A DNA stretch of 64,000 nucleotides from Saccharothrix algeriensis. Its GTDB lineage: Bacteria > Actinomycetota > Actinomycetes > Mycobacteriales > Pseudonocardiaceae. The position numbers were made by a program, and so were the translations under genes. How positions within the stretch are numbered: the stretch's first letter is position 1; each line of letters opens with the position of its first letter. The stretch lies in assembly GCF_016907655.1 (NCBI RefSeq), contig NZ_JAFBCL010000001.1:5242001-5306000 (forward strand), given 5' to 3'. The notes under the pieces are model-generated. The model saw only the letters and a program-made list of their open reading frames with translations, was not told the DNA's origin and ran no database searches. Of the stretch, positions 48,221 through 57,055 are shown piece by piece.

Positions 48221-50893
48221 GTGCAGACCCACGAGATCATCAAGCGCTTCCGCGAGCACTTCGAGCGGGCCGGCCACACCTACGTGCCCAGCGCCTCGCT
48301 CATCCTGGACGACCCGAACCTGCTGTTCGTCAACGCCGGCATGGTGCCGTTCAAGCCGTACTTCCTCGGCGAGGCCCCGCCGCCGTTCCAGCGCGCCACC
48401 AGCATCCAGAAGTGCGTGCGCACCCCGGACATCGACGAGGTCGGCAAGACCACCCGCCACAACACGTTCTTCCAGATGGCGGGCAACTTCTCGTTCGGCG
48501 ACTACTTCAAGGAAGAGGCCATCCGGCTGGCCTGGGAGCTGATCACCAAGTCCCAGGACGACGGCGGCTACGGCTTCGACCCCGAGCGCATCTGGGTCAC
48601 CGTCTACCTGGACGACGACGAGGCCATCGAGCTGTGGAAGAAGGTCGCCGGCCTGCCCGAGGAGCGCATCCAGCGCCGCGACGGCAAGGACAACTACTGG
48701 GACATGGGCGTGCCCGGTCCCGGCGGCCCGTGCTCGGAGATCTACTACGACCGCGGCCCCGCCTACGGGCGCGAGGGCGGCCCGGTCGTGGACGAGGACC
48801 GGTACCTGGAGATCTGGAACCTGGTCTTCATGCAGGACGTGCGCGGCGAGCAGAGCCCCAAGCTGGGCCACCCGCCGGTCGGCTCGCTGCCGAAGAAGAA
48901 CATCGACACCGGCATGGGCGTGGAGCGGGTCGCCTTCCTGCTCCAGGGCGTCGACAACGTCTACGAGACCGACCTCGTGCTGCCGGTGATCCGGGAGGCC
49001 GAGCGGCTGTCCGGCCGCAAGTACGGCGACGACCCGGTCGACGACGTGCGGTTCCGCGTCATCGCCGACCACGCCCGCTCCGGCGTGCTGATCGTCGGCG
49101 ACGGCGTCACGCCCGGCAACGAGGCCCGCGGCTACGTGCTGCGCCGCCTGCTGCGCCGCATCGTCCGCTCGGCCCGCCTGCTGGGCGTGACCCAGCCGGT
49201 GCTGGTGCGGTTCGCCGAGCTGGTCCGCGACGCCATGGGCCCGACCTACCCCGAGCTGGTCAGCGGGTTCCCCCGGATCGCCCAGGTGCTCCAGGCCGAG
49301 GAGGACACCTTCCTGCGCACCCTGGAGTCCGGGTCGCGGATCTTCGAGGGCGCCGCCGCCGAGGTCAAGGCCGACGGCCGGGCCACGCTGCCCGGCGACA
49401 AGGCGTTCCAGCTGCACGACACCTACGGCTTCCCCATCGACCTCACCCTGGAGATGGCCGCGGAGGCGGGCCTGACCGTGGACGAGGAGGGGTTCCGCAA
49501 GCTGATGGCCGAGCAGCGCGCCCGCGCCAAGGCCGACGCCGCCGGCAAGAAGACCGGCCACGGCGACCAGACCGTCTACCGGGAGCTGCTCGACCTGGGC
49601 GCGACCGAGTTCACCGGCTACCGGGAGCTGGCCTCCGAGGCCACCCTGCGCGGCATCGTCAGCGGCGGCCGGCGGGTCCGCTCGGCCCGCGAGGGCGAGA
49701 TCGTCGAGGTCGTGCTCGACCGCACCCCGCTCTACGCCGAGTCCGGCGGCCAGGAGAGCGACGCGGGCACGATCGTGTCCGGCGGCGCCGAGCTGGAGGT
49801 CGTGGACGTCCAGAAGGTCGCCCGCAAGCTGTGGGTGCACCAGGTGCGGGTGCTCTCCGGCGAGATCGCCGAGGGCGAGCGCGTGGAGGCCCGGGTGGAC
49901 CCGGAGTGGCGCGTCGGCGCCCGCCAGGGCCACTCCGGCACGCACGTCGTGCACGCCGCCCTGCGCCAGGTGCTCGGCCCGTCCGCGCTGCAGAGCGGCT
50001 CCTACAACAAGCCCGGCTACCTGCGGCTGGACTTCGCCTGGACCGGCGGCCTGTCCGACGAGGCGCGCAGCGAGATCGAGGAGGTCGCCAACCTCGCGGT
50101 CCGGCGCGACCTGCCGGTGCAGGTCGTCTACACCGACATGGGCGGCGCCCAGGAGATGGGCGCGATCGCCCTGTTCGGCGAGACCTACGACGAGACCGTG
50201 CGCGTGGTCGAGATCGGCGGGCCGTGGTCGCGCGAGCTGTGCGGTGGCACGCACGTCGAGCACTCCTCGCAGATCGGCCCGATCACGGTCATCGGCGAGT
50301 CGTCGGTCGGCTCGGGCGTGCGCCGGCTGGAGGCTTACGTCGGCATCGAGGCGTTCCAGTACCTGGCCCGCGAGCGGGCCCTGGTGCAGAACGTGGCCGG
50401 CCTGCTCAAGGTGCCCGACGCCGAGGTCCCGGCCCGGGTCGAGGCCCTGGTCGAGCGGCTGCGCGCGGCGGAGAAGGAGCTGGAGCGGGTGCGCGCCGCC
50501 CAGCTGCTGTCCGAGGCCGGGTCGCTGGCCGAGCAGGCGCTGGACGTGCGCGGCGTCGCCGTGGTGGCGCTCGCCCTGCCCGGGGGCGTGCCCGCGGGCG
50601 ACGTGCGGACGCTGGCCGGCGAGGTGCGCAACCGGCTCGGCGACCGGCCCGGCGTGGTCGGCCTGTTCGCCCCGGACGGCGACAAGGTGAGCTTCGTGGT
50701 CGCCACCACGGCCGCCGCCCGCTCGCTGGGGCTCGCCGCCGGCAAGCTGGTGCCCGCGTTCGCCCCCGCCGTCGGCGGCCGGGGCGGCGGCAAGCCGGAC
50801 CTGGCCCAGGGCGGCGGCACCGACGCGGCCGGGGTGCCCGAAGCCTTGGCCGCCCTGCGCGCCGAGGTGGACCGCGCCGTTGAGCAGCGCTGA
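48221..50893 (+). CDS. alaS: Alanyl-tRNA synthetase
   Basis: An 890-residue class II synthetase that charges tRNA-Ala. Starts VQTHEIIKRFREHFERAGH; class II core with SASLILDDPNLLFVNAGMVPFKPYFLG and NTFFQMAGNFSFGDYFKEEA, then tRNA-recognition helices, the editing domain with GHSGTHVVHAAL (HxxxH) and LCGGTHVEHSSQIG (Cys/His zinc site) and the C-terminal oligomerisation domain ending VPEALAALRAEVDRAV with GRGGGKPDLAQGGG. Full length. Overlaps ruvX by 14 bp. Confidence 0.97.
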   Translation: MQTHEIIKRFREHFERAGHTYVPSASLILDDPNLLFVNAGMVPFKPYFLGEAPPPFQRATSIQKCVRTPDIDEVGKTTRHNTFFQMAGNFSFGDYFKEEAIRLAWELITKSQDDGGYGFDPERIWVTVYLDDDEAIELWKKVAGLPEERIQRRDGKDNYWDMGVPGPGGPCSEIYYDRGPAYGREGGPVVDEDRYLEIWNLVFMQDVRGEQSPKLGHPPVGSLPKKNIDTGMGVERVAFLLQGVDNVYETDLVLPVIREAERLSGRKYGDDPVDDVRFRVIADHARSGVLIVGDGVTPGNEARGYVLRRLLRRIVRSARLLGVTQPVLVRFAELVRDAMGPTYPELVSGFPRIAQVLQAEEDTFLRTLESGSRIFEGAAAEVKADGRATLPGDKAFQLHDTYGFPIDLTLEMAAEAGLTVDEEGFRKLMAEQRARAKADAAGKKTGHGDQTVYRELLDLGATEFTGYRELASEATLRGIVSGGRRVRSAREGEIVEVVLDRTPLYAESGGQESDAGTIVSGGAELEVVDVQKVARKLWVHQVRVLSGEIAEGERVEARVDPEWRVGARQGHSGTHVVHAALRQVLGPSALQSGSYNKPGYLRLDFAWTGGLSDEARSEIEEVANLAVRRDLPVQVVYTDMGGAQEMGAIALFGETYDETVRVVEIGGPWSRELCGGTHVEHSSQIGPITVIGESSVGSGVRRLEAYVGIEAFQYLARERALVQNVAGLLKVPDAEVPARVEALVERLRAAEKELERVRAAQLLSEAGSLAEQALDVRGVAVVALALPGGVPAGDVRTLAGEVRNRLGDRPGVVGLFAPDGDKVSFVVATTAAARSLGLAAGKLVPAFAPAVGGRGGGKPDLAQGGGTDAAGVPEALAALRAEVDRAVEQR

Positions 50894-51395
50894 CCGGCCC
50901 GGCGTCGACGACCCCGGCCTCGGTCGGAGGCTGGGCGTCGACGTCGGGTCGGTGCGGGTGGGCGTCGCCCTGAGCGACCCGAGCGCCTTCCTGGCGACCC
51001 CGCTGGTTACCCTGGCCCGTGACGGGAAGACCGGTCGGGACCTCGCGGACCTGGCCGGGCTCGTCACCGAGCACGACGTGGTCGAGGTCGTGGTCGGACT
51101 GCCCCGCACGCTCGCCGGCCGGCACGGGCCGGCGGCGGAGTCGGCGGCGGCGTACGCTGCGGCGCTGGCCGAGCGCGTCGCCCCGGTGCCGGTGCGGCTG
51201 CACGACGAGCGGCTGACCACGGTCACGGCCGATCGGGTGCTGGCCGAGCGCGGGGTGCGAGGCAAGAGGCGACGTGCCGTCGTGGACCAGGCTGCCGCGG
51301 TCGAGATCTTGCAGTCCTGGCTGGACGGGCGGTCGCGAAACGCGGCCCGCCCCGCCGACGAGGGGCGGGCCCCCGGAGCGAAGGACCGCACGTGA
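50880..51395 (+). CDS. ruvX: Holliday junction resolvase-like RuvX (YqgF)
   Basis: A 171-residue RNase H-fold nuclease involved in rRNA maturation and possibly recombination. LGVDVGSVRVGVALSDP carries the first catalytic Asp; EVVVGLPRTLAGRHGP, VRLHDERLTTVTADRVL and KRRRAVVDQAAAVEILQSWLD are conserved. Start TTG 50880 within the alaS 3' end; GTGA overlap with mltG. Confidence 0.94.
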   Translation: MSSADRPGVDDPGLGRRLGVDVGSVRVGVALSDPSAFLATPLVTLARDGKTGRDLADLAGLVTEHDVVEVVVGLPRTLAGRHGPAAESAAAYAAALAERVAPVPVRLHDERLTTVTADRVLAERGVRGKRRRAVVDQAAAVEILQSWLDGRSRNAARPADEGRAPGAKDRT

Positions 51396-52603
51396 GCGAC
51401 GACCTCGGGTTGTTCGGCGAATCGGACGTGCGCCAGGACGAGCGGCCGCGCGGCGCCAAGGCGGCGCGGCCCACCGGGCGCACGCGCAAGCGGGCGGTGC
51501 TGTGGACCGTCTTCGCGCTGATCCTGGCCGTCGGCGGGGTCGGCGCCTACTACGGGTACCGGACGCTGAGCGGCATCGGCTCGTACGAGGACTACCCCGG
51601 CACGGGCGAGGCCGACGTCGTGGTCGAGGTCAAGGACGGCGACCCGGTCACGGCCATCGCCTCCGCGCTGGAGGAGAAGGACGTGGTGGCCAGCGCGCGG
51701 GCGTTCACCGAGGCGGGCAAGGGCGACTCGCGGGTCACCGCCATCCAGCCGGGCTTCTACCAGATGAAGACCAGGATGTCCGGGCAGGCGGCGGTCGAGC
51801 GGATGACCGCGCCGGGCACGAAGTTCGTGCCGCTGGAGGTCCGGGGCGGCAACGTCCTGCACGACATCACCGGCGTGGACGGCAAGGTCGTCAAGGGCAT
51901 CCTGTCGATGCTGTCCGAGGCTTCGTGCGCGGAGCTGGACGGCGTGAAGAAGTGCGTCAGCCCCCAGGAGCTGCGCGACGCGGCGGAGAACGCCGACGCG
52001 GCGGCCCTGGGCATCCCGGAGTGGGCGCTGGGCGACTTCGCCCGCTCGCCGCGCGAGCACCGCCTCGAGGGGCTCATCGTGCCGGGCCTGTACCACCCGA
52101 AGCCGGGCGCGACGGCGACCGAGCTGCTCAAGGGCGTCATCGAGACGTCGACCACCCGGTTGCAGGGCTACGGCATCCCGGGGAGCACCGCGGCCACCGG
52201 CTTCCGGCCCTACGAGGTGCTGGGCATCGCGTCGCTGGTGGAGAAGGAGGGCCTGCGGAAGGACTTCGGCCGGATCTCCCAGGTCATCTACAAGCGGCTG
52301 TCGATCAACCAGAAGCTGGAGTTCGACTCGACGGTCAACTACAAGCTCGACCGCCCGATCGTCACGACCAGCGACGAGGACCGCAACCGCTCCGGGCCGT
52401 ACAACACCTACCAGGTGCTGGGCCTGCCGCCGACCCCGATCGGCTCGCCCAGCCGCGAGGCGATCGCGGCGGCGATCAACCCCGAGCCCGGTGAGTTCCT
52501 GTTCTTCGTCAAGTGCCAGAAGGACGGCACGACGTGCTTCTCCGACTCGCTGGACGAGCACGAGCGCCTGGCGGCCAAGGCCCGCGAGGAAGGGGTCTTC
52601 TGA
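51392..52603 (+). CDS. mltG: Endolytic murein transglycosylase
   Basis: A 403-residue membrane-anchored enzyme that cuts nascent glycan strands. A cytoplasmic basic N-terminus, one membrane helix (AVLWTVFALILAVGGVGAYYG, ~31-51), a LysM-like domain (VVVEVKDGDPVTAIASALEEKDVV) and the YceG catalytic domain with LEGLIVPGLYHPKPGATATELL, the catalytic Glu region SLVEKEGL and SVTVNYK-like FDSTVNYKLDR, ending TPIGSPSREAIAAAINPEP. GTGA overlap with ruvX. Confidence 0.95.
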   Translation: MSDDLGLFGESDVRQDERPRGAKAARPTGRTRKRAVLWTVFALILAVGGVGAYYGYRTLSGIGSYEDYPGTGEADVVVEVKDGDPVTAIASALEEKDVVASARAFTEAGKGDSRVTAIQPGFYQMKTRMSGQAAVERMTAPGTKFVPLEVRGGNVLHDITGVDGKVVKGILSMLSEASCAELDGVKKCVSPQELRDAAENADAAALGIPEWALGDFARSPREHRLEGLIVPGLYHPKPGATATELLKGVIETSTTRLQGYGIPGSTAATGFRPYEVLGIASLVEKEGLRKDFGRISQVIYKRLSINQKLEFDSTVNYKLDRPIVTTSDEDRNRSGPYNTYQVLGLPPTPIGSPSREAIAAAINPEPGEFLFFVKCQKDGTTCFSDSLDEHERLAAKAREEGVF

Positions 52604-52605
52604 CG

Positions 52606-53448
52606 GTGGTGCGCCAGGCCGCGGTCATCGGCTCGCCGGTGGCCCACTCGTTGTCCCCGGTGCTGCACAACGCCGCGTTCGAGGCCCTGGGCCTGCCGTG
52701 GACCTACACGCGGGTCGAGTGCGACGCCGCCGGCGTCGAGCCCCTGGTGCGGGGGCTGGACCCGTCGTGGGCGGGCCTGTCGGTGACGATGCCGGGCAAG
52801 CGCGCGGCCCTGGCGGTCGCCTCGTCGGTGACGCCCCGCGCGACGCTGGTCGGCGCGGCGAACACCCTCGTGCCGGCGCCCGGCGGCTGGCGCGCGGACT
52901 GCACGGACGTGGACGGCGTGGTGGGCGCGCTGCGGGCGGCCGGCGGGTTCGCCGGCGGGTCGCGCGCCGTGCTGCTGGGCGCGGGCGGCACCGCCACCGC
53001 GGCCCTGGTGGGCCTGGCCTCGCTCGGGGTGCGGTCGTTCTCGCTGGTGGTCCGCTCGGCGGCGCGGGCGGCCGAGGCGCTGGCGTGCGCCGAGCGCGTG
53101 GGCGTGCCGCTGGACCTGGTCGAGTGGGCCGGGGCGGACTTCGCCGACCTGGCCGCCTCCTCGGACGTGCTGGTGAGCACCGTGCCGCCGGCCGCCACCG
53201 AGCCGATCGCCGACGCGCTGGCCGAGGCTCCGTGCGTGCTCGACGTCGTCTACCACCCGTGGCCGACGCCGCTGGCCCGCGCGCTGGCCCGGCGCGGGCG
53301 GTCGTCGGCGACGGGCCTGGACATGCTGCTGCACCAGGCGTTCGGCCAGTGCGAGCAGTTCACCGGCCGGCCCGCGCCCCGGGCGGCGATGCGCGCCGCC
53401 CTGCGCGCCGCGACCGGCGACATCCTGCCGCTGCCCCTGGATCGGTGA
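52606..53448 (+). CDS. aroE: Shikimate dehydrogenase
   Basis: A ~280-residue enzyme reducing 3-dehydroshikimate to shikimate with NADPH. VIGSPVAHSLSPVLHNAAF is the shikimate-binding signature, VTMPGKR carries the catalytic Lys region, AANTLV and DCTDVDGVVGAL follow, GAGGTATAALVGL is the nucleotide loop and DMLLHQA closes the site. GTG 52606 or 52609, 2-5 bp after mltG. Other aro genes resume at 57644 after a PTS locus. Confidence 0.94.
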   Translation: MVRQAAVIGSPVAHSLSPVLHNAAFEALGLPWTYTRVECDAAGVEPLVRGLDPSWAGLSVTMPGKRAALAVASSVTPRATLVGAANTLVPAPGGWRADCTDVDGVVGALRAAGGFAGGSRAVLLGAGGTATAALVGLASLGVRSFSLVVRSAARAAEALACAERVGVPLDLVEWAGADFADLAASSDVLVSTVPPAATEPIADALAEAPCVLDVVYHPWPTPLARALARRGRSSATGLDMLLHQAFGQCEQFTGRPAPRAAMRAALRAATGDILPLPLDR

Positions 53449-53529
53449 GCCGACCCCTCCGGTGACCGGGCCGCCCGCGCCGACCGCGTGCGGTCCGGGG
53501 CCGTGCGGTCTGCTGTTGTGCGGTCAGGG

Positions 53530-53634
53530 CTCCTGCCGTCCGCGGTCGTGCCGTCCGCGGTCGTGCCGCCCGGAGTCGTGCCGTCCGGGGTCGTGCCGTC
53601 CGGGGTCGTGCCGTCCGCGGTCGTGCCGTTCGGC
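53530..53634. repeat. Minisatellite, seven 15-bp units
   Basis: Seven tandem units of gtcgtgccgtccgcg with 1-3 substitutions each, starting 53530. One plus-strand frame reads as VVPSG/VVPSA pentapeptides and another as SCRPR/SCRPG, because 15 is a multiple of three; neither frame has a good start signal. It lies between the convergent aroE and ptsH genes. Confidence 0.9.
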
Positions 53635-53660
53635 TGCCGCCGCCCGACCGCCGCGCGGAC

Positions 53661-53704
53661 GGCCGGAGCCCTGCTCGCGCGAGGGTGCGAGCAGGGCTCC
53701 GGCC
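53661..53704. terminator. Bidirectional hairpin between aroE and ptsH
   Basis: Perfect 18-bp stem ggccggagccctgctcgc / gcgagcagggctccggcc with an 8-nt loop, 16 bases from the ptsH stop. Serves both convergent genes. Confidence 0.8.
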
Positions 53705-53719
53705 GGCTTCGGCGTGGGA

Positions 53720-53989
53720 TCAGCCCTCGTCCAGGTCGGACGCGATGAGTTCCGCGATGGCCTCCAGCGCGGAGTCCGCGCCTTCGCCGTCGGCGGCGAG
53801 CACGACCTCGTCGCCGTGCATCGCGCCCAGCGTCATCAGACCCAGCACGCTGGCCGCCTCGACCGGCTGGCCGTCGTCCTTGCGGATGGTGACCTTCACC
53901 GGCTGGCCGGCTGCCGCCTTGGCCAGCAGCGCGGCAGGGCGGGCGTGCAGCCCCACCTTGCTCGCCACGGTGACCCGTCGCTCAGGCAT
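53720..53989 (-). CDS. ptsH: PTS phosphocarrier protein HPr
   Basis: An 89-residue HPr that passes phosphate from enzyme I to EIIA. VGLHARPAALLAKAA contains the phosphorylated His15; ASVLGLMTLGAMHGDEVVL is the second conserved patch. Encoded just downstream of the EIIC gene and behind dasR, so likely part of the GlcNAc regulon. Confidence 0.96.
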   Translation of the reverse strand: MPERRVTVASKVGLHARPAALLAKAAAGQPVKVTIRKDDGQPVEAASVLGLMTLGAMHGDEVVLAADGEGADSALEAIAELIASDLDEG

Positions 53990-54011
53990 GGTGCGTCCTC
54001 TCGTGTCGTTC

Positions 54012-55349
54012 TCAGGCGTTGTCCGCGCGCGGGGTGCGCTTGCGCCGGGCCCCGCCCTCCCCGGCGTCGGTGTCCGCGGCGCGGGCCTCGGCCGCGCCCG
54101 CCTCGACCGAGCTGGGGTCGGCCTCCGGGTCCTCGTTGTCGTCGCGGCCGGGGGTCTTCAGGTTCCACTTGGTGATCACGAAGCGGAACAGGAAGTAGTA
54201 GATCACCGCGTAGACGAGGCCGACGATGATCAGCAGCCACGGCTTGGTCGCGATGCCCCAGTTGAGGATCATGTCGATCGCGCCCGCGGAGAAGAAGAAC
54301 CCGTCGTTGGCGCCCAGCGCGTTGGTGATGGCCAGCGACGTGCCGGTCAGCACCGCGTGGATCAGGTACAGCGGCCACGCCACGAACATGAACGCGAACT
54401 CCAGCGGCTCGGTGACGCCGGTGATGAACGCGGTCAGGGCGGCCGAGCCCATGATGCCGCCGATGATCTTCTTCTGCGCCGGCCGCGCCGTGTGCACGAT
54501 CGCCAGGGCGGCGGCGGGCAGCGCGAACATCATGATCGGGAAGAAGCCGGTCTGGAAGGTGCCCGCGGTCGGGTCGTGCGCCAGGAAGCGCGGGATGTCG
54601 CCGTGGACGACCTTGCCGGTGGCGTCGGTGTACTCGCCGAACTGGAACCACACCACGTTGTTGATGATGTGGTGCAGGCCCAGCGGGATCAGCAGGCGGT
54701 TGACGACGCCGAAGATGCCCGCGCCGATGATGGTGCTGCCGGTGACGGCCTCGCCGAGACTGCGGATGCCCGCGTTGAACACGGGGTAGATCAGGCCGAG
54801 CAGGACCGCGACCACGACCATCACGGCGGCGACCAGGATCGGCACGAACCGGCGACCGCCGAAGAACGCCAGGTACGGCGGGAGCTTGATCCGGTGGTAC
54901 TTCTGCCAGAGCACGGCGGTGATCAGACCGACCACGATGCCGCCGAGCACCCGGTAGTCGATCAGCACCGGCTTGGCGCCGACCTCCGTCGGCTGGTCGA
55001 GCACGAACGGCGACATGGCGGCGAAGACGCCCTGCATCACCACGTGGCCGACCACGGCGGCCAGGGCCGTCGAACCGTCGCCCCGGCGGGCGAACCCGAT
55101 CGCGATGCCCACCGCGAACAGCAGCGGCAGCGCGCCGAGGATCGAGTCACCGGCGTTGCCGATGACGGCCGCGACCTTGTCCCACCCCAAGCCGTCCTTG
55201 CCGAGCAGATCGGGCTGGCCGAGCCGGGCCAGGAGACCGGCCACGGGCAGCGCGGCGATCGGCAGCATGAGGCTGCGACCGAACCGCTGCAACGTGGCAA
55301 GGCCCTTGATGTCACGACCGCCGACGGCCTGTGGGGCGCTGGCGCTCAT
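54012..55349 (-). CDS. PTS EIIC permease, N-acetylglucosamine/glucose type
   Basis: A 445-residue permease with ~10 membrane segments. LMLPIAALPVAGLLARLGQPDLL, GLHHIINNVVWFQFG and ITGVTEPLEFAFMFVAWPLYLIHA (substrate-binding Glu) are typical of the NagE/PtsG family. As in Streptomyces NagE2 the EIIB and EIIA parts are separate, encoded divergently at 56279-56964. GlcNAc is favoured as the substrate because of the adjacent DasR and dre site. The C-terminal ~55 residues are an acidic, disordered tail not needed for transport in relatives. Confidence 0.9.
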   Translation of the reverse strand: MSASAPQAVGGRDIKGLATLQRFGRSLMLPIAALPVAGLLARLGQPDLLGKDGLGWDKVAAVIGNAGDSILGALPLLFAVGIAIGFARRGDGSTALAAVVGHVVMQGVFAAMSPFVLDQPTEVGAKPVLIDYRVLGGIVVGLITAVLWQKYHRIKLPPYLAFFGGRRFVPILVAAVMVVVAVLLGLIYPVFNAGIRSLGEAVTGSTIIGAGIFGVVNRLLIPLGLHHIINNVVWFQFGEYTDATGKVVHGDIPRFLAHDPTAGTFQTGFFPIMMFALPAAALAIVHTARPAQKKIIGGIMGSAALTAFITGVTEPLEFAFMFVAWPLYLIHAVLTGTSLAITNALGANDGFFFSAGAIDMILNWGIATKPWLLIIVGLVYAVIYYFLFRFVITKWNLKTPGRDDNEDPEADPSSVEAGAAEARAADTDAGEGGARRKRTPRADNA

Positions 55350-55352
55350 GGG

Positions 55353-56114
55353 TTACCTCCCTTTGGCGGAGAACGGGCCGGATTCCGGGTCGGTCCGGTC
55401 CAATTGCATGGTCACCTGGTAGAGATCGCCCCGGTACCAGGACGTCATGTCCTCGACGGGCTGCCCAGCGGAGCTGGTCACCCGCCGGAACACGAGCAGC
55501 GGGCTGCCGGTTCTGACTCCCAGCAGCTTCGCGTTCTCCGGGTCGGCTCCCTCGGCCCAGACGGTCTGCTTGGCGTGGTCCAACTGCACCCCGTAGGTGT
55601 CGGCGAGCAGCGTGTACAGCGATCCGGTCAGGTCGTGCCGGTGCAGGCCGGGCACGATCCGGGGGTGGTACCAGCCGCGTTCGACGGCCAGCGGTACCCC
55701 GTCCGCCCTGCGCAGGCGGACGAGGCGACAAGCGGTTTCGTGCGGCGCCAGGCCGAGCGCGGTCGCCGCCGCGGGTGGCGGCGCCTCGTCGGCGCACCGG
55801 TGGACCTCGGTGGCGGGCGTGAGCCCGCGCCGGCGCATGTCGTCGGTGAAGGACTCCAGGTACAGCTGGACGTCCATCCGGCGACGGGCGGTGAAGGTGC
55901 CCCGTCCCTTGGCCCTGGTCAGCAAGCCCTCGCTGACCAGCTGCCCGACCGCGGCCCGGACGGTGATCCGGGACACCCGGTACTGCCGGGCCAGGTCGCG
56001 CTCGGACGGGATCGGCGAGCCGGGGGGCAGCTCCTGCTCGGCCATGCGCCGCAGGATGTCCCTGAGCTGGGCGTGCTTGGGCTTGGGCCCGTCGACGATC
56101 TCGTTGCGGTTCAT
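55353..56114 (-). CDS. dasR: GntR/HutC-family regulator DasR
   Basis: A 253-residue GntR-type repressor, the size of Streptomyces DasR. Winged helix ~13-80 (PKHAQLRDILRRM, GSPIPSERDLARQYRVSRITVRAAVGQLVSEGLL) and a UTRA ligand domain binding glucosamine-6-phosphate in relatives. ATG 56114 follows GGGGAGGTG. Its promoter region contains a near-perfect dre box (56159), indicating control of the divergent EIIB/EIIA genes and itself. In actinomycetes DasR links chitin/GlcNAc use to development and antibiotic production. Confidence 0.92.
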   Translation of the reverse strand: MNRNEIVDGPKPKHAQLRDILRRMAEQELPPGSPIPSERDLARQYRVSRITVRAAVGQLVSEGLLTRAKGRGTFTARRRMDVQLYLESFTDDMRRRGLTPATEVHRCADEAPPPAAATALGLAPHETACRLVRLRRADGVPLAVERGWYHPRIVPGLHRHDLTGSLYTLLADTYGVQLDHAKQTVWAEGADPENAKLLGVRTGSPLLVFRRVTSSAGQPVEDMTSWYRGDLYQVTMQLDRTDPESGPFSAKGR

Positions 56115-56158
56115 GACACCTCCCCGTGCTCGCGCGGTCATGACCGGATTGGTACTTT

Positions 56159-56174
56159 CCGGTCTAGACCAGTT
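56159..56174. promoter_or_regulatory. dre operator (DasR-responsive element)
   Basis: CCGGTCTAGACCAGTT; read on the other strand AACTGGTCTAGACCGG, which contains 13 contiguous bases of the Streptomyces dre consensus (ACTGGTCTAGACC). Lies 45 bp from the dasR start and ~105 bp before the EIIB start. Confidence 0.9.
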
Positions 56175-56278
56175 GGTGCGGGGAGGATGCTCCGCGTGCC
56201 AACCGGGTGTCAACCGCCGTTACGGGACCGTGGCCGAGCGGTGGCACCCTCAGTGCAGGTGTCGAGAGAGGACTCGTA

Positions 56279-56512
56279 GTGGCGGACAAGGCGGAGCAGA
56301 TCCTCGCCGGGCTCGGCGGGGCGGACAACATCGTGGAGATCGAGCCCTGCATCACGCGCCTGCGCTGTGAGCTGGAGGACGGCGGCCTGGTGGACGAGAA
56401 GGCGCTCAAGGCGGCCGGCGCCCACGGCGTGATGCGGTCGGGCAACGTCGTGCAGGTCGTCGTCGGCCCCGAGGCCGACACCATCGCGAGCGACATCGAG
56501 GACCTGCTGTGA
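56279..56512 (+). CDS. nagF: PTS EIIB component, GlcNAc type
   Basis: A 77-residue EIIB domain protein: QILAGLGGADNIVEIEPCITRLRCEL with the phospho-accepting C24 in the P-C-I-T-R-L-R motif, ending VVVGPEADTIASDIEDLL. GTG 56279 follows AGAGAGGA. Partner of the EIIC encoded on the other strand; overlaps the EIIA gene by GTGA. Confidence 0.9.
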   Translation: MADKAEQILAGLGGADNIVEIEPCITRLRCELEDGGLVDEKALKAAGAHGVMRSGNVVQVVVGPEADTIASDIEDLL

Positions 56513-56964
56513 CGTTGCGGGTGACCAGTCCGGTGGCCGGGCGCGTGGTGCCGCTCACCGACGTGCCGGACCCGGTGTTCGCCCAGGCGATGGTGGGCCC
56601 CGGCGTCGCCGTGGAGCCCGACCGGGTGGCCGGCGAGGCGGTGGCGCCGGTGGACGGCACGGTCGTGACGCTGCACCCGCACGCGTTCGTCGTGGCCACC
56701 GCCGACGGCGCCGCGGTCCTGGTGCACCTGGGCATCGACACCGTGCGGCGCAGGGGCGAGGGCTTCACCCTGCACGTGGTCAAGGGTGAGCAGGTGCGCG
56801 CGGGGCAGCCGGTCGTGACGTGGGACCCGGCCGAGGTCGAGGCGGCCGGGTTCGCCCCGATCTGCCCGGTCGTCGCGCTCGACGCCACCGCCGACGCCCT
56901 GGTCGACCAGGCCCCCGGCGGCCCGGTGGCCGCCGGGGACGCCCTGTTCTCCTGGCAGCGCTGA
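56509..56964 (+). CDS. crr: PTS EIIA component, glucose/GlcNAc type
   Basis: A 151-residue EIIA-Glc homologue. SPVAGRVVPLTDVPDPVFAQAM at the start, partner His58 (LHPHAFVV) and phosphorylated His73 in VLVHLGIDT, KGEQVRAGQPVVTWD near the end. It transfers phosphate from HPr to EIIB. Starts by GTGA overlap and is followed by a long perfect hairpin. Confidence 0.92.
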   Translation: MTLRVTSPVAGRVVPLTDVPDPVFAQAMVGPGVAVEPDRVAGEAVAPVDGTVVTLHPHAFVVATADGAAVLVHLGIDTVRRRGEGFTLHVVKGEQVRAGQPVVTWDPAEVEAAGFAPICPVVALDATADALVDQAPGGPVAAGDALFSWQR

Positions 56965-56977
56965 CGGCTCGTCCCCG

Positions 56978-57020
56978 GGGGCGGGTCCGGCCGGGTGGAC
57001 CACCCGGCCGGACCCGCCCC
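56978..57020 (+). terminator. Near-perfect 21-bp palindrome after crr
   Basis: ggggcgggtccggccgggtgg pairs perfectly with 57000-57020, leaving one central base (effective loop a few bases). Located 14 bp after the EIIA stop and insulating the next gene. Confidence 0.8.
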
Positions 57021-57055
57021 TGTCGTCGGGGCGGGCGGTCCGCCACCGTGGACCC

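Noticed and set aside
48215..52561. 1448-codon minus-strand ORF
   Set aside because: Antisense to alaS, ruvX and mltG, whose products are unmistakable.
53488..53748. Plus-strand ORF with elastin-like VVPSG pentapeptides
   Set aside because: Created by the 15-bp minisatellite, lacks a ribosome site and runs through the terminator hairpin.
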